Positions 37,851 to 46,310 of a DNA stretch of 64,000 bases are shown here, one piece after another. Below the pieces are notes generated by a model that worked only from the letters and a program-made list of their open reading frames with translations, was not told the DNA's origin and did not search any database. Positions within the stretch are counted from its first letter, which is position 1, and the number at the start of each line of letters is the position of its first letter. This DNA comes from Nitrosomonas sp. HPC101 (GTDB lineage Bacteria; Pseudomonadota; Gammaproteobacteria; Burkholderiales; Nitrosomonadaceae). Made by a program: the position numbers and the translations under genes. The stretch is from the NCBI RefSeq assembly GCF_009833125.1, contig NZ_QRCC01000008.1:62001-126000 (forward strand), in the 5' to 3' direction.

Positions 37851-39329
37851 ATGAGCACAACCAATATTCTTAAGCACCTTGCCAATCTGGAAAAACATCT
37901 CGCAGAGGAACACCCGGATAATCCGGTTCTGACTAAGGCCGTCCACAGCTTCAGAAAACTGGACAGTGTTGCCCAGGCACTCGGATTGCTGGAACTGAAC
38001 GAGTCATATGCCACCTATGTTACCTGGTGGCCTATGATTGCAGTGCTGGGTACTTTCTCATCAGGAAAATCCACTTTTATTAATTCCTACCTGGAGCTGC
38101 CATTGCAGCGTACCGGTAATCAGGCAGTCGATGACAAATTTACGGTGATCTGCTACAGCCGTCACGATGAAGTCAAGACGTTGCCGGGCGTGGCACTTGA
38201 TGCTGATCCGCGTTTTCCTTTTTATCAGATCAGCCATAACATCGATGAAATCGCAGAGACCGGGCCACAGCGCATTGATGCCTATATTCAGCTCAAAACC
38301 TGTCCGTCGGAAAAAATTCGCGGCAAAATCCTGATCGATTCTCCCGGATTTGATGCGGACAACCAGCGTACTTCCACCCTGCGTCTGACTCAGCACATCA
38401 TTGATCTGTCTGATCTGGTACTTGTTTTTTTCGATGCGCGTCACCCGGAACCCGGTGCCATGAAAGACACGCTTGAATACCTGGTGTCCGCCACGATCCA
38501 TCGTCCGGATGCCAACAAGTTTTTGTATATACTCAATCAGATTGATGTAACTGCAAAAGAAGACAATCCCGAGGAAGTCATTTCCGCCTGGCAGCGTTCA
38601 CTAGCGCAATCCGGATTGCTGGCTGGACGTTTCTATCGGATTTACGATAAGGATGCGGCTGTTCCTATCGACGATCCGCAAGTCCGGGAGCGTTTCGAGC
38701 AAAAGCGCGAAGAAGATCTGGCAGATATCAGTGCACGCATGCAGCAAATCGAAATCGAACGCTCTTACCGGATTGCCGCCATGCTTGAACAAACGGCCAA
38801 TATCATTGAAACTCAGGTTGTCAGTAAACTTGAAGCTGCGCTTGATCGGTGGAGAAATCAGGTGTTCACGCTGGATGGCATCATACTTGGCTTGCTGGTA
38901 ATATTGACAGGCGCAGCACTGACAGTAACCGAAAGCTGGCAGCTTGTTGAAGATTGCATCGCTGGTATTTCTGCCGGAGGTGTATTTCCGATTCTGTCTA
39001 TTGTTGTTTTAGCGGGTGTCTTTAGCTATATCCACTTTGCTGTCCGCAAAAATGCTGCCCGCAGTGTCCTGAAGCAGCTTGCGGCTGAACACAGCCACGA
39101 TCACACCAGCTCCAAACAGATCATTCGTGCTTTCAATAAAAGCACTGCGGGTTATCGTCCCATGTTCCTGAAAAAGCCAGCAGGCTGGAACACAACGAAT
39201 CAACGTATCCTGGCCGAAGTTAAGGAAGATGCCAATGATTACATCCAGATGCTGAACGATCGGTTCACCGATCCATCCGGCCATCAGGAGCCAGAAAAGA
39301 TTGAGCAACCGGCAGCAGAACAAGCGTAA
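37851..39329 (+). CDS. Dynamin-like GTPase with two C-terminal membrane helices
   Basis: Large GTPase of the bacterial dynamin-like group, which remodel or tether membranes; the role here is unknown. The 492-residue product has P-loop GTFSSGKST (67-75), G3 DSPG (163-166) and G4 NQID (228-231). A helical stalk-like region follows, then two hydrophobic helices near 343-362 and 379-399 and a soluble tail. GTPase motifs are complete. It has a 160-base upstream region and stands alone; no second dynamin gene is adjacent, although many bacterial dynamins come in pairs. An EHD/CrfC (YjdA)-like assignment is possible. Confidence 0.8.
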   Translation: MSTTNILKHLANLEKHLAEEHPDNPVLTKAVHSFRKLDSVAQALGLLELNESYATYVTWWPMIAVLGTFSSGKSTFINSYLELPLQRTGNQAVDDKFTVICYSRHDEVKTLPGVALDADPRFPFYQISHNIDEIAETGPQRIDAYIQLKTCPSEKIRGKILIDSPGFDADNQRTSTLRLTQHIIDLSDLVLVFFDARHPEPGAMKDTLEYLVSATIHRPDANKFLYILNQIDVTAKEDNPEEVISAWQRSLAQSGLLAGRFYRIYDKDAAVPIDDPQVRERFEQKREEDLADISARMQQIEIERSYRIAAMLEQTANIIETQVVSKLEAALDRWRNQVFTLDGIILGLLVILTGAALTVTESWQLVEDCIAGISAGGVFPILSIVVLAGVFSYIHFAVRKNAARSVLKQLAAEHSHDHTSSKQIIRAFNKSTAGYRPMFLKKPAGWNTTNQRILAEVKEDANDYIQMLNDRFTDPSGHQEPEKIEQPAAEQA

Positions 39330-39377
39330 ATAAGACGCTTAGGAGACTCTGATCCAGTGCTCCATGAGCCGCGTACA

Positions 39378-39545
39378 GGAAAAATCATGATGATCGCAAG
39401 ACGCAAGAAGCGCGACACAGCGAACGCATGATTTTTCCGCAATCCTTTGGAACACTGGTTTTGCGGATGAATTACGGTGTTGAGCCCTTTGTAAAGAGAC
39501 CAACCATTCACTGCCTCACTCGTCTTGCATTCCATCCGTAAAACA
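39378..39545. repeat. Composite repeat region with 12-bp inverted repeat and TTTTGCGGATG copies
   Basis: Between the dynamin-like gene and zur lies GGAAAAATCATG (39378-39389) and its perfect complement at 39427-39438. Beyond this, a TTCCGCA...TTTTGCGGATGAATTA hairpin resembles the one at 9981-10018, and the complement of GTTTTACGGATGGAATG occurs at about 39528-39545. It looks like a nest of small mobile or hairpin repeats; no open frame of interest covers it. Confidence 0.5.
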
Positions 39546-39563
39546 TAAGGTGCAAGGCGTCAG

Positions 39564-39932
39564 CTATCTGCACTCGCTGCACTGCCCGTACAGAATCAGG
39601 TCGTATTTCTCGACCACGAAGTCATGGGGAGCAAGGAGATTGTTTTTCTTGATGCGCTCATGAACGTCAAATACTCGATTGCAAGAGCTGCACTTAAAAT
39701 GGTAATGATCATCCAGCTTGGCCATTTCATAGCGATCCGCTTCTCCGGGCAGCCTGACCGGTAGTATCCATTCTGCTGCTACCAGATCCTTCAACGTCCG
39801 GTAGACCGTTGCAACGCTAAGTGACGGCACATCGGCCCGACCCATTTCGTGTATCTCCTGTGTGGATAAGGGTCGGCCCGCTTCCGAAATGACGTTCAAT
39901 ATCGTGTTACGTTGTCGGGTATTTCGTTCCAT
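39564..39932 (-). CDS. zur: Fur-family metalloregulator, probably Zur
   Basis: DNA-binding repressor of the Fur superfamily; the neighbourhood (COG0523 GTPase, DksA2, all3515-type protein, DUF1826) indicates zinc sensing. The 122-residue product has the winged-helix domain (PSLSVATVYRTLKDLV) and the metal-binding DDHYHFKCSSC with a second CSEC pair at the very end. It is shorter than typical Fur (about 145) because the C-terminal tail is missing. ATG 39930-39932 is preferred over a GTG two codons up because GAGG lies five bases before it. It is divergent from the all3515-like gene and shares its candidate operator, so autoregulation is likely. Confidence 0.8.
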   Translation of the reverse strand: MERNTRQRNTILNVISEAGRPLSTQEIHEMGRADVPSLSVATVYRTLKDLVAAEWILPVRLPGEADRYEMAKLDDHYHFKCSSCNRVFDVHERIKKNNLLAPHDFVVEKYDLILYGQCSECR

Positions 39933-40043
39933 ATTCACCTCAATGGTATTGATGCCCCAACCTGCTCTGGCAAGGATCTATTCAGTTACAGTCCGTTCTT
40001 CCAATTTACATAGCTTGTCTTGTATTCGAATCTTGACTGCAAT

Positions 40044-40069
40044 GCTATTGATATCTTATTATCAATAGC
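40044..40069. promoter_or_regulatory. Candidate Zur operator (10-bp inverted repeat)
   Basis: GCTATTGATA (40044-40053) and its exact complement TATCAATAGC (40060-40069) are separated by six bases. The site lies between the divergent zur and all3515-like genes. The A/T-rich GATA...TATC symmetry resembles Fur/Zur boxes. Binding by the nearby regulator is inferred, not shown. Confidence 0.6.
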
Positions 40070-40165
40070 CGTTTGTTCTGCTTCACGGCTATGGCGTCTG
40101 CTCATTCGAGCAAGGGCAGAGGTCTCAGCGAAAGCCTATTTTATAATTGCAGAAGGGAAATGTAT

Positions 40166-41014
40166 ATGCACCTCAAGCTATTCCGTGCCGCCAGAGCAGT
40201 GAACCTCAGTCTGGTAGGCCTGATGATCACAGTCTCTCTAGATGTGTTAGCCTCATCGCGGCATGATGAAGGCATTGGCTTCTATATTGGTTACGATGCA
40301 CTCACCACAATCAGCTCCGGTATCTATACCGGATTTCCTAACCCCAATGCAAACCGTCTCACCCTTCTGCTTGACCACGGCAATCATTTTCATGGAATTG
40401 GCACTTACAGCTATACTGGACTCCCCGACGCACCGGAGATATTACCGATCAGCACCAATAATCGCATTCCTGAAATCAGCTCCGGAGAATCACCTTTACT
40501 TCTCACCGCAGGTAACGATCTGTACACGGGAATGCTGCGCTCCAGTGTAGGCAGTTCCGAATATAGTTATCTTGGCATTGCGTCCATTCAATCCCTGGCA
40601 GGTCATGCGCCTGACAGTACTGAAGATATACTCTTCCACAGCAGCAGCGATCGCTGGTCAGGTACCCTCGATGGCGCACAGATTGGCCTCCGGCTGGTGA
40701 GCAATACACCAGGTTTGCATATCGGAACTGAAACGATCCTCGATCTCTACGAGAGTAGTGATGTCATCGCACTGGGGGCAGGCAACAGTTCTGAGTTCAA
40801 ACCGGTGTACTGGGTTGATACAAACGCCGCAGCAGGCATCTATTCGGCTACGTTTGAATTGTTGAATAACAGCTCGAATTCATCCCTCCAGAGCTCCGGT
40901 CTGTTCAGCTTTGACTTTTCCGTAACAGCCGTTCCCGAACCCAAGACATACACGCTGTTTGCCGCCGGGTTGTGCCTGCTGGCCTGGATCAAACGCAGAT
41001 TCACGCGCTACTGA
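40166..41014 (+). CDS. all3515-like, Zur-linked PEP-CTERM protein
   Basis: Exported protein with a PEP-CTERM sorting tail. It resembles the cyanobacterial all3515 family, reported to be Zur-repressed; its function is unknown, possibly zinc capture at the surface. The 282-residue product has a signal sequence (hydrophobic NLSLVGLMITVSLDVLA), the family-type start DEGIGFYIGYDAL and a His-rich patch DHGNHFHGIG that could bind zinc. The tail is VPEPKTYTLFAAGLCLLAWIKRR (in part). ATG 40166 is chosen because AAGGGA lies eight bases upstream; ATG 40160 is too close to it. It follows the candidate Zur operator directly. No exosortase gene is in the window. Confidence 0.75.
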   Translation: MHLKLFRAARAVNLSLVGLMITVSLDVLASSRHDEGIGFYIGYDALTTISSGIYTGFPNPNANRLTLLLDHGNHFHGIGTYSYTGLPDAPEILPISTNNRIPEISSGESPLLLTAGNDLYTGMLRSSVGSSEYSYLGIASIQSLAGHAPDSTEDILFHSSSDRWSGTLDGAQIGLRLVSNTPGLHIGTETILDLYESSDVIALGAGNSSEFKPVYWVDTNAAAGIYSATFELLNNSSNSSLQSSGLFSFDFSVTAVPEPKTYTLFAAGLCLLAWIKRRFTRY

Positions 41015-41070
41015 TCGATGAATATCCAGCACAAACAGCGCCTTAGACTCCAGTATTTCCACAACACATT

Positions 41071-42324
41071 ATGACGATAGCAGATAAACGCCTGCCAGTA
41101 ACGGTACTCTCCGGCTTTCTGGGTGCAGGTAAAACCACCTTGCTTAACCATATTCTGGCAAACCGCGCCGGGTTGCGCATCGCGGTCATTGTCAATGACA
41201 TGAGCGAAGTCAACATCGATGCCTCACTGATCGAACGCAGTGCCAGGAATACAGGCACGGCCCTGTCGCGTACCGAGGAAAAGCTGGTACAGATGAGTAA
41301 TGGCTGCATTTGCTGCACTCTGCGCGGCGATCTTCTTACAGCAGTGCATGAACTTGCATCGGAAGATCGCTTCGACTACCTCGTGATCGAATCAACCGGT
41401 ATTGGTGAACCGATGCCGGTTGCGGCTACATTCGATTTCCGTGATGAACATGGTAGCTCGCTTAACGATATTTCCCGCATCGATACCATGGTCACGGTCG
41501 TAGATGCAGTCAATCTGCTGGATCATTTATCAAGTGAAGATCTGCTGGCACAGCACGGTGAAGTGGCAGGTGATGAAGATGATCGTACTCTCGCCAGTTT
41601 GCTGATCGAGCAGATCGAGTTCGCAGATGTAATCATCATCAGCAAAGTCGATTGCGTCAGTCAGACTAAACTTGATACCGTCATCGGCACTGTCAAGGCG
41701 CTGAATCCTGCAGCAGACATTGTTCATGCCGAGTATGGACAAGTCCCACTTGAAAAAATATTGAATACCGGCCGTTTCGATCTGGAACATGCCAGCACAA
41801 TGGCGGGCTGGGCTCGGGAACTGGCGGGTGAGCACACCCCTGAAACCGAAGAATATGGCATTGACAGTTTCATTCTGCGCACACACGAGCCTCTCCACCC
41901 CCGGCGCCTCGCAACTTTCCTCGATATGCCGTTGACGGGTGTTTTGCGGGCTAAAGGTTATCTTTGGTTAGCCAGTCGCCCCGAATGGGCAATTTCTTAT
42001 TCCCGTTCCGGCCCCACTGTTTCAGTAGAGCCGGTGGGGCAGTGGTGGGCGGCCGTACCCCAGGATCAGTGGCCTGCTCAAGGCAGTCAGGAGCGTACCT
42101 TGATCGAACAGAACTGGTACAAACCCTATGGAGATCGTATCAATGAGGTTGTTTTTATCGGACGCCATCGGGAATGGGACCGACTCGCGATCGAAGCAGC
42201 TTTTTCCGCCTGTAAGCTGACCCCGGTTGAAATTTCTCGAGGCCCGACTTACTGGCGCACTCTGCCTGATGATTTTCCCGAGTGGTCCGTGGCATCTCTG
42301 ACGGAAGAGCTGGAATTGTCATGA
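41071..42324 (+). CDS. zigA: COG0523 (CobW-like) zinc-related GTPase, ZigA/ZagA type
   Basis: G3E-family P-loop GTPase thought to act as a metallochaperone delivering zinc to client enzymes under zinc starvation. The 417-residue product has Walker [16 protein letters not shown], the metal-binding motif CICC at 79-82 ([12 protein letters not shown]), the [10 protein letters not shown] region and the NKxD-like SKVD. The C-terminal CobW_C domain contains [12 protein letters not shown] and two Trp-rich stretches. Its stop overlaps the next start (ATGA at 42321-42324), so the two genes are translationally coupled. Zinc rather than cobalt or nitrile hydratase metal is inferred from neighbours. Confidence 0.87.
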   Translation: MTIADKRLPVTVLSGFLGAGKTTLLNHILANRAGLRIAVIVNDMSEVNIDASLIERSARNTGTALSRTEEKLVQMSNGCICCTLRGDLLTAVHELASEDRFDYLVIESTGIGEPMPVAATFDFRDEHGSSLNDISRIDTMVTVVDAVNLLDHLSSEDLLAQHGEVAGDEDDRTLASLLIEQIEFADVIIISKVDCVSQTKLDTVIGTVKALNPAADIVHAEYGQVPLEKILNTGRFDLEHASTMAGWARELAGEHTPETEEYGIDSFILRTHEPLHPRRLATFLDMPLTGVLRAKGYLWLASRPEWAISYSRSGPTVSVEPVGQWWAAVPQDQWPAQGSQERTLIEQNWYKPYGDRINEVVFIGRHREWDRLAIEAAFSACKLTPVEISRGPTYWRTLPDDFPEWSVASLTEELELS

Positions 42325-42563
42325 GCGCGATCATCCCGGAAACGTTCGAAGAATGGCAATATTGCATTCAGCACGACTGCGGCATTGCCCTGACCTCTGA
42401 ATTCATAACGGCCCGGCTGACGATACTGCGTAAATCACAGCATGAGGAAACACAGCGATTCGTACGACACTACGGCGAGGTGCATCGGCAACGAATCATC
42501 CATTGGTTCGAGCATGCGCTGAACGATACGCAGTCTGTCCGCACAACTTCATCCATATCATGA
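42321..42563 (+). CDS. 80-residue protein of the zinc island (unrecognised)
   Basis: I do not recognise a named family, though I recall similar small proteins beside COG0523 genes in other proteobacteria. The product is soluble and helical with a Trp/Cys/His-rich N-terminal half ([19 protein letters not shown]). A conserved-looking [18 protein letters not shown] segment lies near the end. Two Cys and several His could bind metal. It overlaps the GTPase stop and the dksA2 start by ATGA at each end, so it is almost certainly translated with them. A GTPase partner or zinc-scavenging role is a guess. Confidence 0.75.
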   Translation: MSAIIPETFEEWQYCIQHDCGIALTSEFITARLTILRKSQHEETQRFVRHYGEVHRQRIIHWFEHALNDTQSVRTTSSIS

Positions 42564-42973
42564 AAAACCAACCCGAGAAGATACCTGAAGATCTCGTGCC
42601 ACCCGGCGAGTACATGTCACCCGCGCAACTGGCATTTTTCCGGCAGCGACTCGAACAGGAACGGAGTGCTCTGCTGGAAAATACCCGCAACACACTGGAG
42701 GAAATACGCGGCGTCAATACTGCACCGGACCCCAGTGATCGGGCAAGCATGGAAGAGAAACTTTCTCTCGAGCTGCGTGTGAGAAACCGTGAGCGCAAGC
42801 TGCTCGGCAAGATCGATGAAGCATTGCAACGTATCGAAAACGATAACTATGGCTGGTGTGTAGAGACGGGTGAGCCCATCGGTATTCCTCGCCTGCTGGC
42901 GAGACCCGTTGCTACTCTCTGCATCGAAGCACAGGAACGTCACGAGCTGATAGAACGCAACCATCGCTCCTGA
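42560..42973 (+). CDS. dksA2: DksA2-type, zinc-independent DksA paralogue
   Basis: RNA polymerase secondary-channel regulator that works with ppGpp. The 137-residue product has the coiled-coil with tip motif DPSDRA (Asp57, Asp60), which is intact. The zinc finger is altered: Cys100-x2-Thr103 and Cys121-x2-Ala124 replace the usual four Cys. That is the pattern of Pseudomonas aeruginosa DksA2, which does not need zinc and is made under zinc starvation. Its position in a Zur-linked operon fits. The start ATG at 42560 overlaps the preceding stop; an upstream frame is not supported. Confidence 0.88.
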   Translation: MKNQPEKIPEDLVPPGEYMSPAQLAFFRQRLEQERSALLENTRNTLEEIRGVNTAPDPSDRASMEEKLSLELRVRNRERKLLGKIDEALQRIENDNYGWCVETGEPIGIPRLLARPVATLCIEAQERHELIERNHRS

Positions 42974-43018
42974 ACTCCTTTTCCATCAAAGAACGCTCTC
43001 TCCGACAATCGGTTATAA

Positions 43019-43696
43019 ATGTCGTTATTTCCCGTTACTTTCACCCTTCAGCCATACAGCCGGGTAGCGCAACACCCCGCAGAACTGCTGCGGATCTTTG
43101 ATGCTGGCACCCAGGTCGTTCGCTGGCAACGATGCGCAGATCTTGCTATTACCACCTACTTGCGGCAAGTCACGACAAAGGGCCTGTTGAGCAGCGGTTT
43201 CCGCACCTGCCTCAAGGCAAACCAGCAACTCGACCCGATTCACCTCCCGGATGGATCGGGCCGCAATACTCTTGCCGATGATATTCATCAACTTTCAATC
43301 CTCTATCACGATCTGCTGGGATGCTCTACGATAGGTCTGCGTCTGGAGGTATTGCACGGTGCCATGTGCCCGCGCTTTCACGTGGATCGTACCGGAATAC
43401 GTATGGTCTGCACCTACCGGGGTCCAGGTACAGAATGGATCGATGATGACATACAAGCCGATCGCACCAAGCTCGGTTCCGGAGCCAATGGACTACCTGA
43501 TACCGAATCAGGACTGTTTGCCACGGATGAAACATCAATAGAAGCTGCCTCCTGCTTCGATGTAGTGCTGCTCAAAGGTACACTGTGGCAGGGCAATGCT
43601 GGACAAGGAGCAATACACCGCTCCCCTGCTGTTATGCCTTCGGATAATCCTCGTATCCTGCTTGTGATAGATGCTCTTTGGGATACTGCATCCTGA
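43019..43696 (+). CDS. DUF1826 family protein
   Basis: Protein of the DUF1826 family, often found with COG0523 zinc genes; function not established. The 225-residue product has the family pattern GLRLEVLHGAMCPRFHVDRTGIRMVCTYRGPGTEW (given here in part), with Cys, His and Asp that could form a metal site. SFDVVLLKGTLW-like CFDVVLLKGTLWQG and the IHRSPAV block follow near the end. The ATG at 43019 has no strong ribosome site. It is probably the last gene of the zinc-island operon, 45 bases after dksA2. Confidence 0.8.
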   Translation: MSLFPVTFTLQPYSRVAQHPAELLRIFDAGTQVVRWQRCADLAITTYLRQVTTKGLLSSGFRTCLKANQQLDPIHLPDGSGRNTLADDIHQLSILYHDLLGCSTIGLRLEVLHGAMCPRFHVDRTGIRMVCTYRGPGTEWIDDDIQADRTKLGSGANGLPDTESGLFATDETSIEAASCFDVVLLKGTLWQGNAGQGAIHRSPAVMPSDNPRILLVIDALWDTAS

Positions 43697-44017
43697 CCTT
43701 CCTGTTGTGGTATGTTCGCAAGTTTTCCGGAATCAGAGATGTTTCCTCAGGTGATTCCTTCCCATACTTTCAGGTGACTGGGTAAGTGTGGTTCGGACAA
43801 TATCCGTACTTCATCTGATATATTATATCTGCGGCGGGATGGTGCCTCATTTCTAAAATGAATCTTATCAGTTTCATCTCGCGACTGTACTGCCTTCTCC
43901 TGGCAAAGAAGTAAGGAAATCATCTTCTGCAAGGGCACTAAGGGTAGAGAAATTGTCGAACAAGCTCAGACAAGCTGATCCGTTATCCAACTAATTTCCG
44001 GTAATTTTTAATCAGTC
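43697..44017. other. 321-base gap between DUF1826 gene and peptidase gene
   Basis: No gene, repeat or convincing promoter could be named here. It separates the zinc island from the peptidase gene and should hold the latter's promoter. Confidence 0.3.
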
Positions 44018-46234
44018 ATGACACTTCTAACCCGTTTTTTTACCCTGTGTTGCCTTATTGTGGTCAGTTCGCTGTGTAGCGTCCCTGTATGGGCCGATGA
44101 TCAAACATTCCATCACCGGATGGAGATCACGTTATCGCCCGATACTTCTGAAATCCAGGTAAAGGATCGCATCCAGATTCCAGGGAATGCACTCAATCAA
44201 ACAGCGGTTACCCGCCTGGAATTCAGTTTGCATGCCGGTTTGTCGGTTACGGCGGATGAAGGAACGGATATTGTTACCCAGACAGCGGAAGTTGCTGCTG
44301 ATCATGTTGGCCTGGTACCACTCAAACGGTACGTCGTCACATTATCTGCAGGACAGACATCTTTTTCGCTCACTTTCAGTGGACAGATTCACCATGCAGT
44401 GCGCGATCCCAGTCTGGAATATGCACGCAGCTTCAGTTACTCGCCCGGGTTAATTTCAAAGGAAGGGGTGTTTCTTGCCCGCTCCACCGCCTGGTATCCA
44501 CGGTTTGATGCGGGCATGGTGTCTTTTCATTTGGATGTGCAACTGCCAGCCGATTGGGATGTTGTCAGTCAGGGCAGATTGATACAGGAACAGACTACAA
44601 AAACGATCCGATGTGTTATCTGGGAGGAAAACCATCCACAGGATGATATTTATCTGGTAGCTGGACGCTATCAGCGCTACCAGCAATCAGCCGGACCAGT
44701 GGAAGCTTATGTTTACCTGCGCAGCCCGGATGAAGGGCTGGCACAGAAATATCTGGATGCTACCGGGCAGTACATCGCCATGTATAGTGAGCTGATCGGA
44801 CCTTATCCTTATGCGAAGTTTGCTCTGGTGGAAAATTTCTGGGAGACCGGTTATGGCATGCCTTCGTTTACCTTGCTGGGGCCAAGAGTCGTGCGTTTCC
44901 CTTTTATTCTGCATACTTCCTATCCTCATGAAATTCTGCATAATTATTGGGGTAATGGTGTTTTTGTCGATTACAGCAAGGGTAATTGGTCAGAAGGGTT
45001 GACAGCTTACCTGGCCGATCATCTTGTCAGTGAGCAGGATGGTAAGGGAGAAGAATATCGCCGCGATGTACTGCAAAAATATACTGATTTTGTGAATAGA
45101 GAGAAGGATTTCCCGATTGCCCGGTTTACATCCCGTCACAGTCCCAGTACGGAGGCAATCGGCTATGGCAAAACCATGATGATGTTTCATATGTTGCGGC
45201 AGGAGCTGGGTGATCAGGATTTTGTTCGGGTGCTGCGTGCTTTCTACCAGCAATATCAATTCAAGGAAGCCGCTTTTGAAGATTTGCTGGCGACTTTCAA
45301 TACTCAGACCGGCCGGGATTTTTCCTTGTTTTTTCAGCAATGGGTATACCAGACTGGCGCACCTGATCTATTACTGGAAAGCGCACAGGCCGAACCTCAG
45401 GATCAGGGTTATCGGCTCAGGATTGTTATCAGACAGACTCAGCCGGGTACGCCTTATCAATTGAGCGTGCCGATTGCAGTTCATCTGGAAGGAGAGGCGG
45501 CCGCTCGGCAGAAGCAGATCAGAATTGGTCAGGCAGATAACATCATCGAAATGGACTTTCCGGCACGCCCGGTGCGCATTGATATTGATCCTCAGTTCGA
45601 TGTATTTCGGCGTCTGGACAGTCGTGAAATTCCTTCTGCCTTGTCACAAGGATTGGGTGCGGAAAATCCTTTGTTGATATTACCTGCTGATGCCAGCAGG
45701 GAGAACTTGCAGGCCTATCAGGCACTGGCTGCCAACTGGCAGAAAACGCAAACCGGTTTACTGGAGATTGTCCGGGATGATCAGCTGGAAGCGCTGCCCG
45801 CTGATCGTACGATCTGGATTCTGGGTTGGCAGAACAAATTCAGCAATCAGGTAACCAATACTTTGGCGGAGCATGGTGTTGCCAGAAAGGAGGGTAAGTT
45901 GCAACTGGGCGGGCAAACCTGGCAACAGGACAAACATGCCATTGTGTTGACAGCCCGCCAGCCCGCTAATCCAGATTTGACTCTGCTGTGGGTAGCTGCC
46001 GATCAACCCGCAGCAATTGCGGAACTGGCCAGAAAATTGCCGCATTACCGCAAATACAGCTATCTGGTATTTGAGGGAAACGAGCTGAATAATGTCTATA
46101 AGGGTCAGTGGCCGATTACCCGCTCACCGCTGACACGACTGATCATGCAGAAGGACGATATCTCGTTTGCTTCCAGCCATGTTGGCACACTGGCGCCGCG
46201 TCCGGCATTGGCGGAGCTGCCACTTCTTTTTTAG
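44018..46234 (+). CDS. Exported M1-like (gluzincin) metallopeptidase
   Basis: Predicted periplasmic zinc aminopeptidase-like protein. The 738-residue product has a signal peptide (FFTLCCLIVVSSLCSVPVWA). An M1-type N-terminal beta domain comes next, then the zinc site HEILH (304-308) with the downstream Glu326 in NWSEGL. The usual M1 exopeptidase motif GxMEN is replaced by GYGMPSF near 278-284, so peptide N-terminus recognition may differ. The last 200 residues are of unknown fold. It stands alone with a 320-base upstream region. The zinc motif is certain, the substrate unknown. Confidence 0.82.
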   Translation: MTLLTRFFTLCCLIVVSSLCSVPVWADDQTFHHRMEITLSPDTSEIQVKDRIQIPGNALNQTAVTRLEFSLHAGLSVTADEGTDIVTQTAEVAADHVGLVPLKRYVVTLSAGQTSFSLTFSGQIHHAVRDPSLEYARSFSYSPGLISKEGVFLARSTAWYPRFDAGMVSFHLDVQLPADWDVVSQGRLIQEQTTKTIRCVIWEENHPQDDIYLVAGRYQRYQQSAGPVEAYVYLRSPDEGLAQKYLDATGQYIAMYSELIGPYPYAKFALVENFWETGYGMPSFTLLGPRVVRFPFILHTSYPHEILHNYWGNGVFVDYSKGNWSEGLTAYLADHLVSEQDGKGEEYRRDVLQKYTDFVNREKDFPIARFTSRHSPSTEAIGYGKTMMMFHMLRQELGDQDFVRVLRAFYQQYQFKEAAFEDLLATFNTQTGRDFSLFFQQWVYQTGAPDLLLESAQAEPQDQGYRLRIVIRQTQPGTPYQLSVPIAVHLEGEAAARQKQIRIGQADNIIEMDFPARPVRIDIDPQFDVFRRLDSREIPSALSQGLGAENPLLILPADASRENLQAYQALAANWQKTQTGLLEIVRDDQLEALPADRTIWILGWQNKFSNQVTNTLAEHGVARKEGKLQLGGQTWQQDKHAIVLTARQPANPDLTLLWVAADQPAAIAELARKLPHYRKYSYLVFEGNELNNVYKGQWPITRSPLTRLIMQKDDISFASSHVGTLAPRPALAELPLLF

Positions 46235-46235
46235 G

Positions 46236-46275
46236 GAATCTCGGAGAAGCGTTAGCAAGACAGTCAGTTCAAAGT
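46236..46275. repeat. 5' fragment of the 140-bp repeat (copy D)
   Basis: TCTCGGAGAAGCGTTAGCAA followed by ACAGTCAGTTCAA resembles the first 35 bases of the element at 8111-8250. The rest of the element is absent. It starts right after the peptidase stop codon and runs towards the lipoprotein gene. Confidence 0.5.
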
Positions 46276-46310
46276 GAAAATTCTATAATGCCAAAGTGGG
46301 AGAGAATACG

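Noticed and set aside
41015-41070. A second Zur box before the COG0523 gene
   Set aside because: No inverted repeat like the one at 40044-40069 is present in this short gap.
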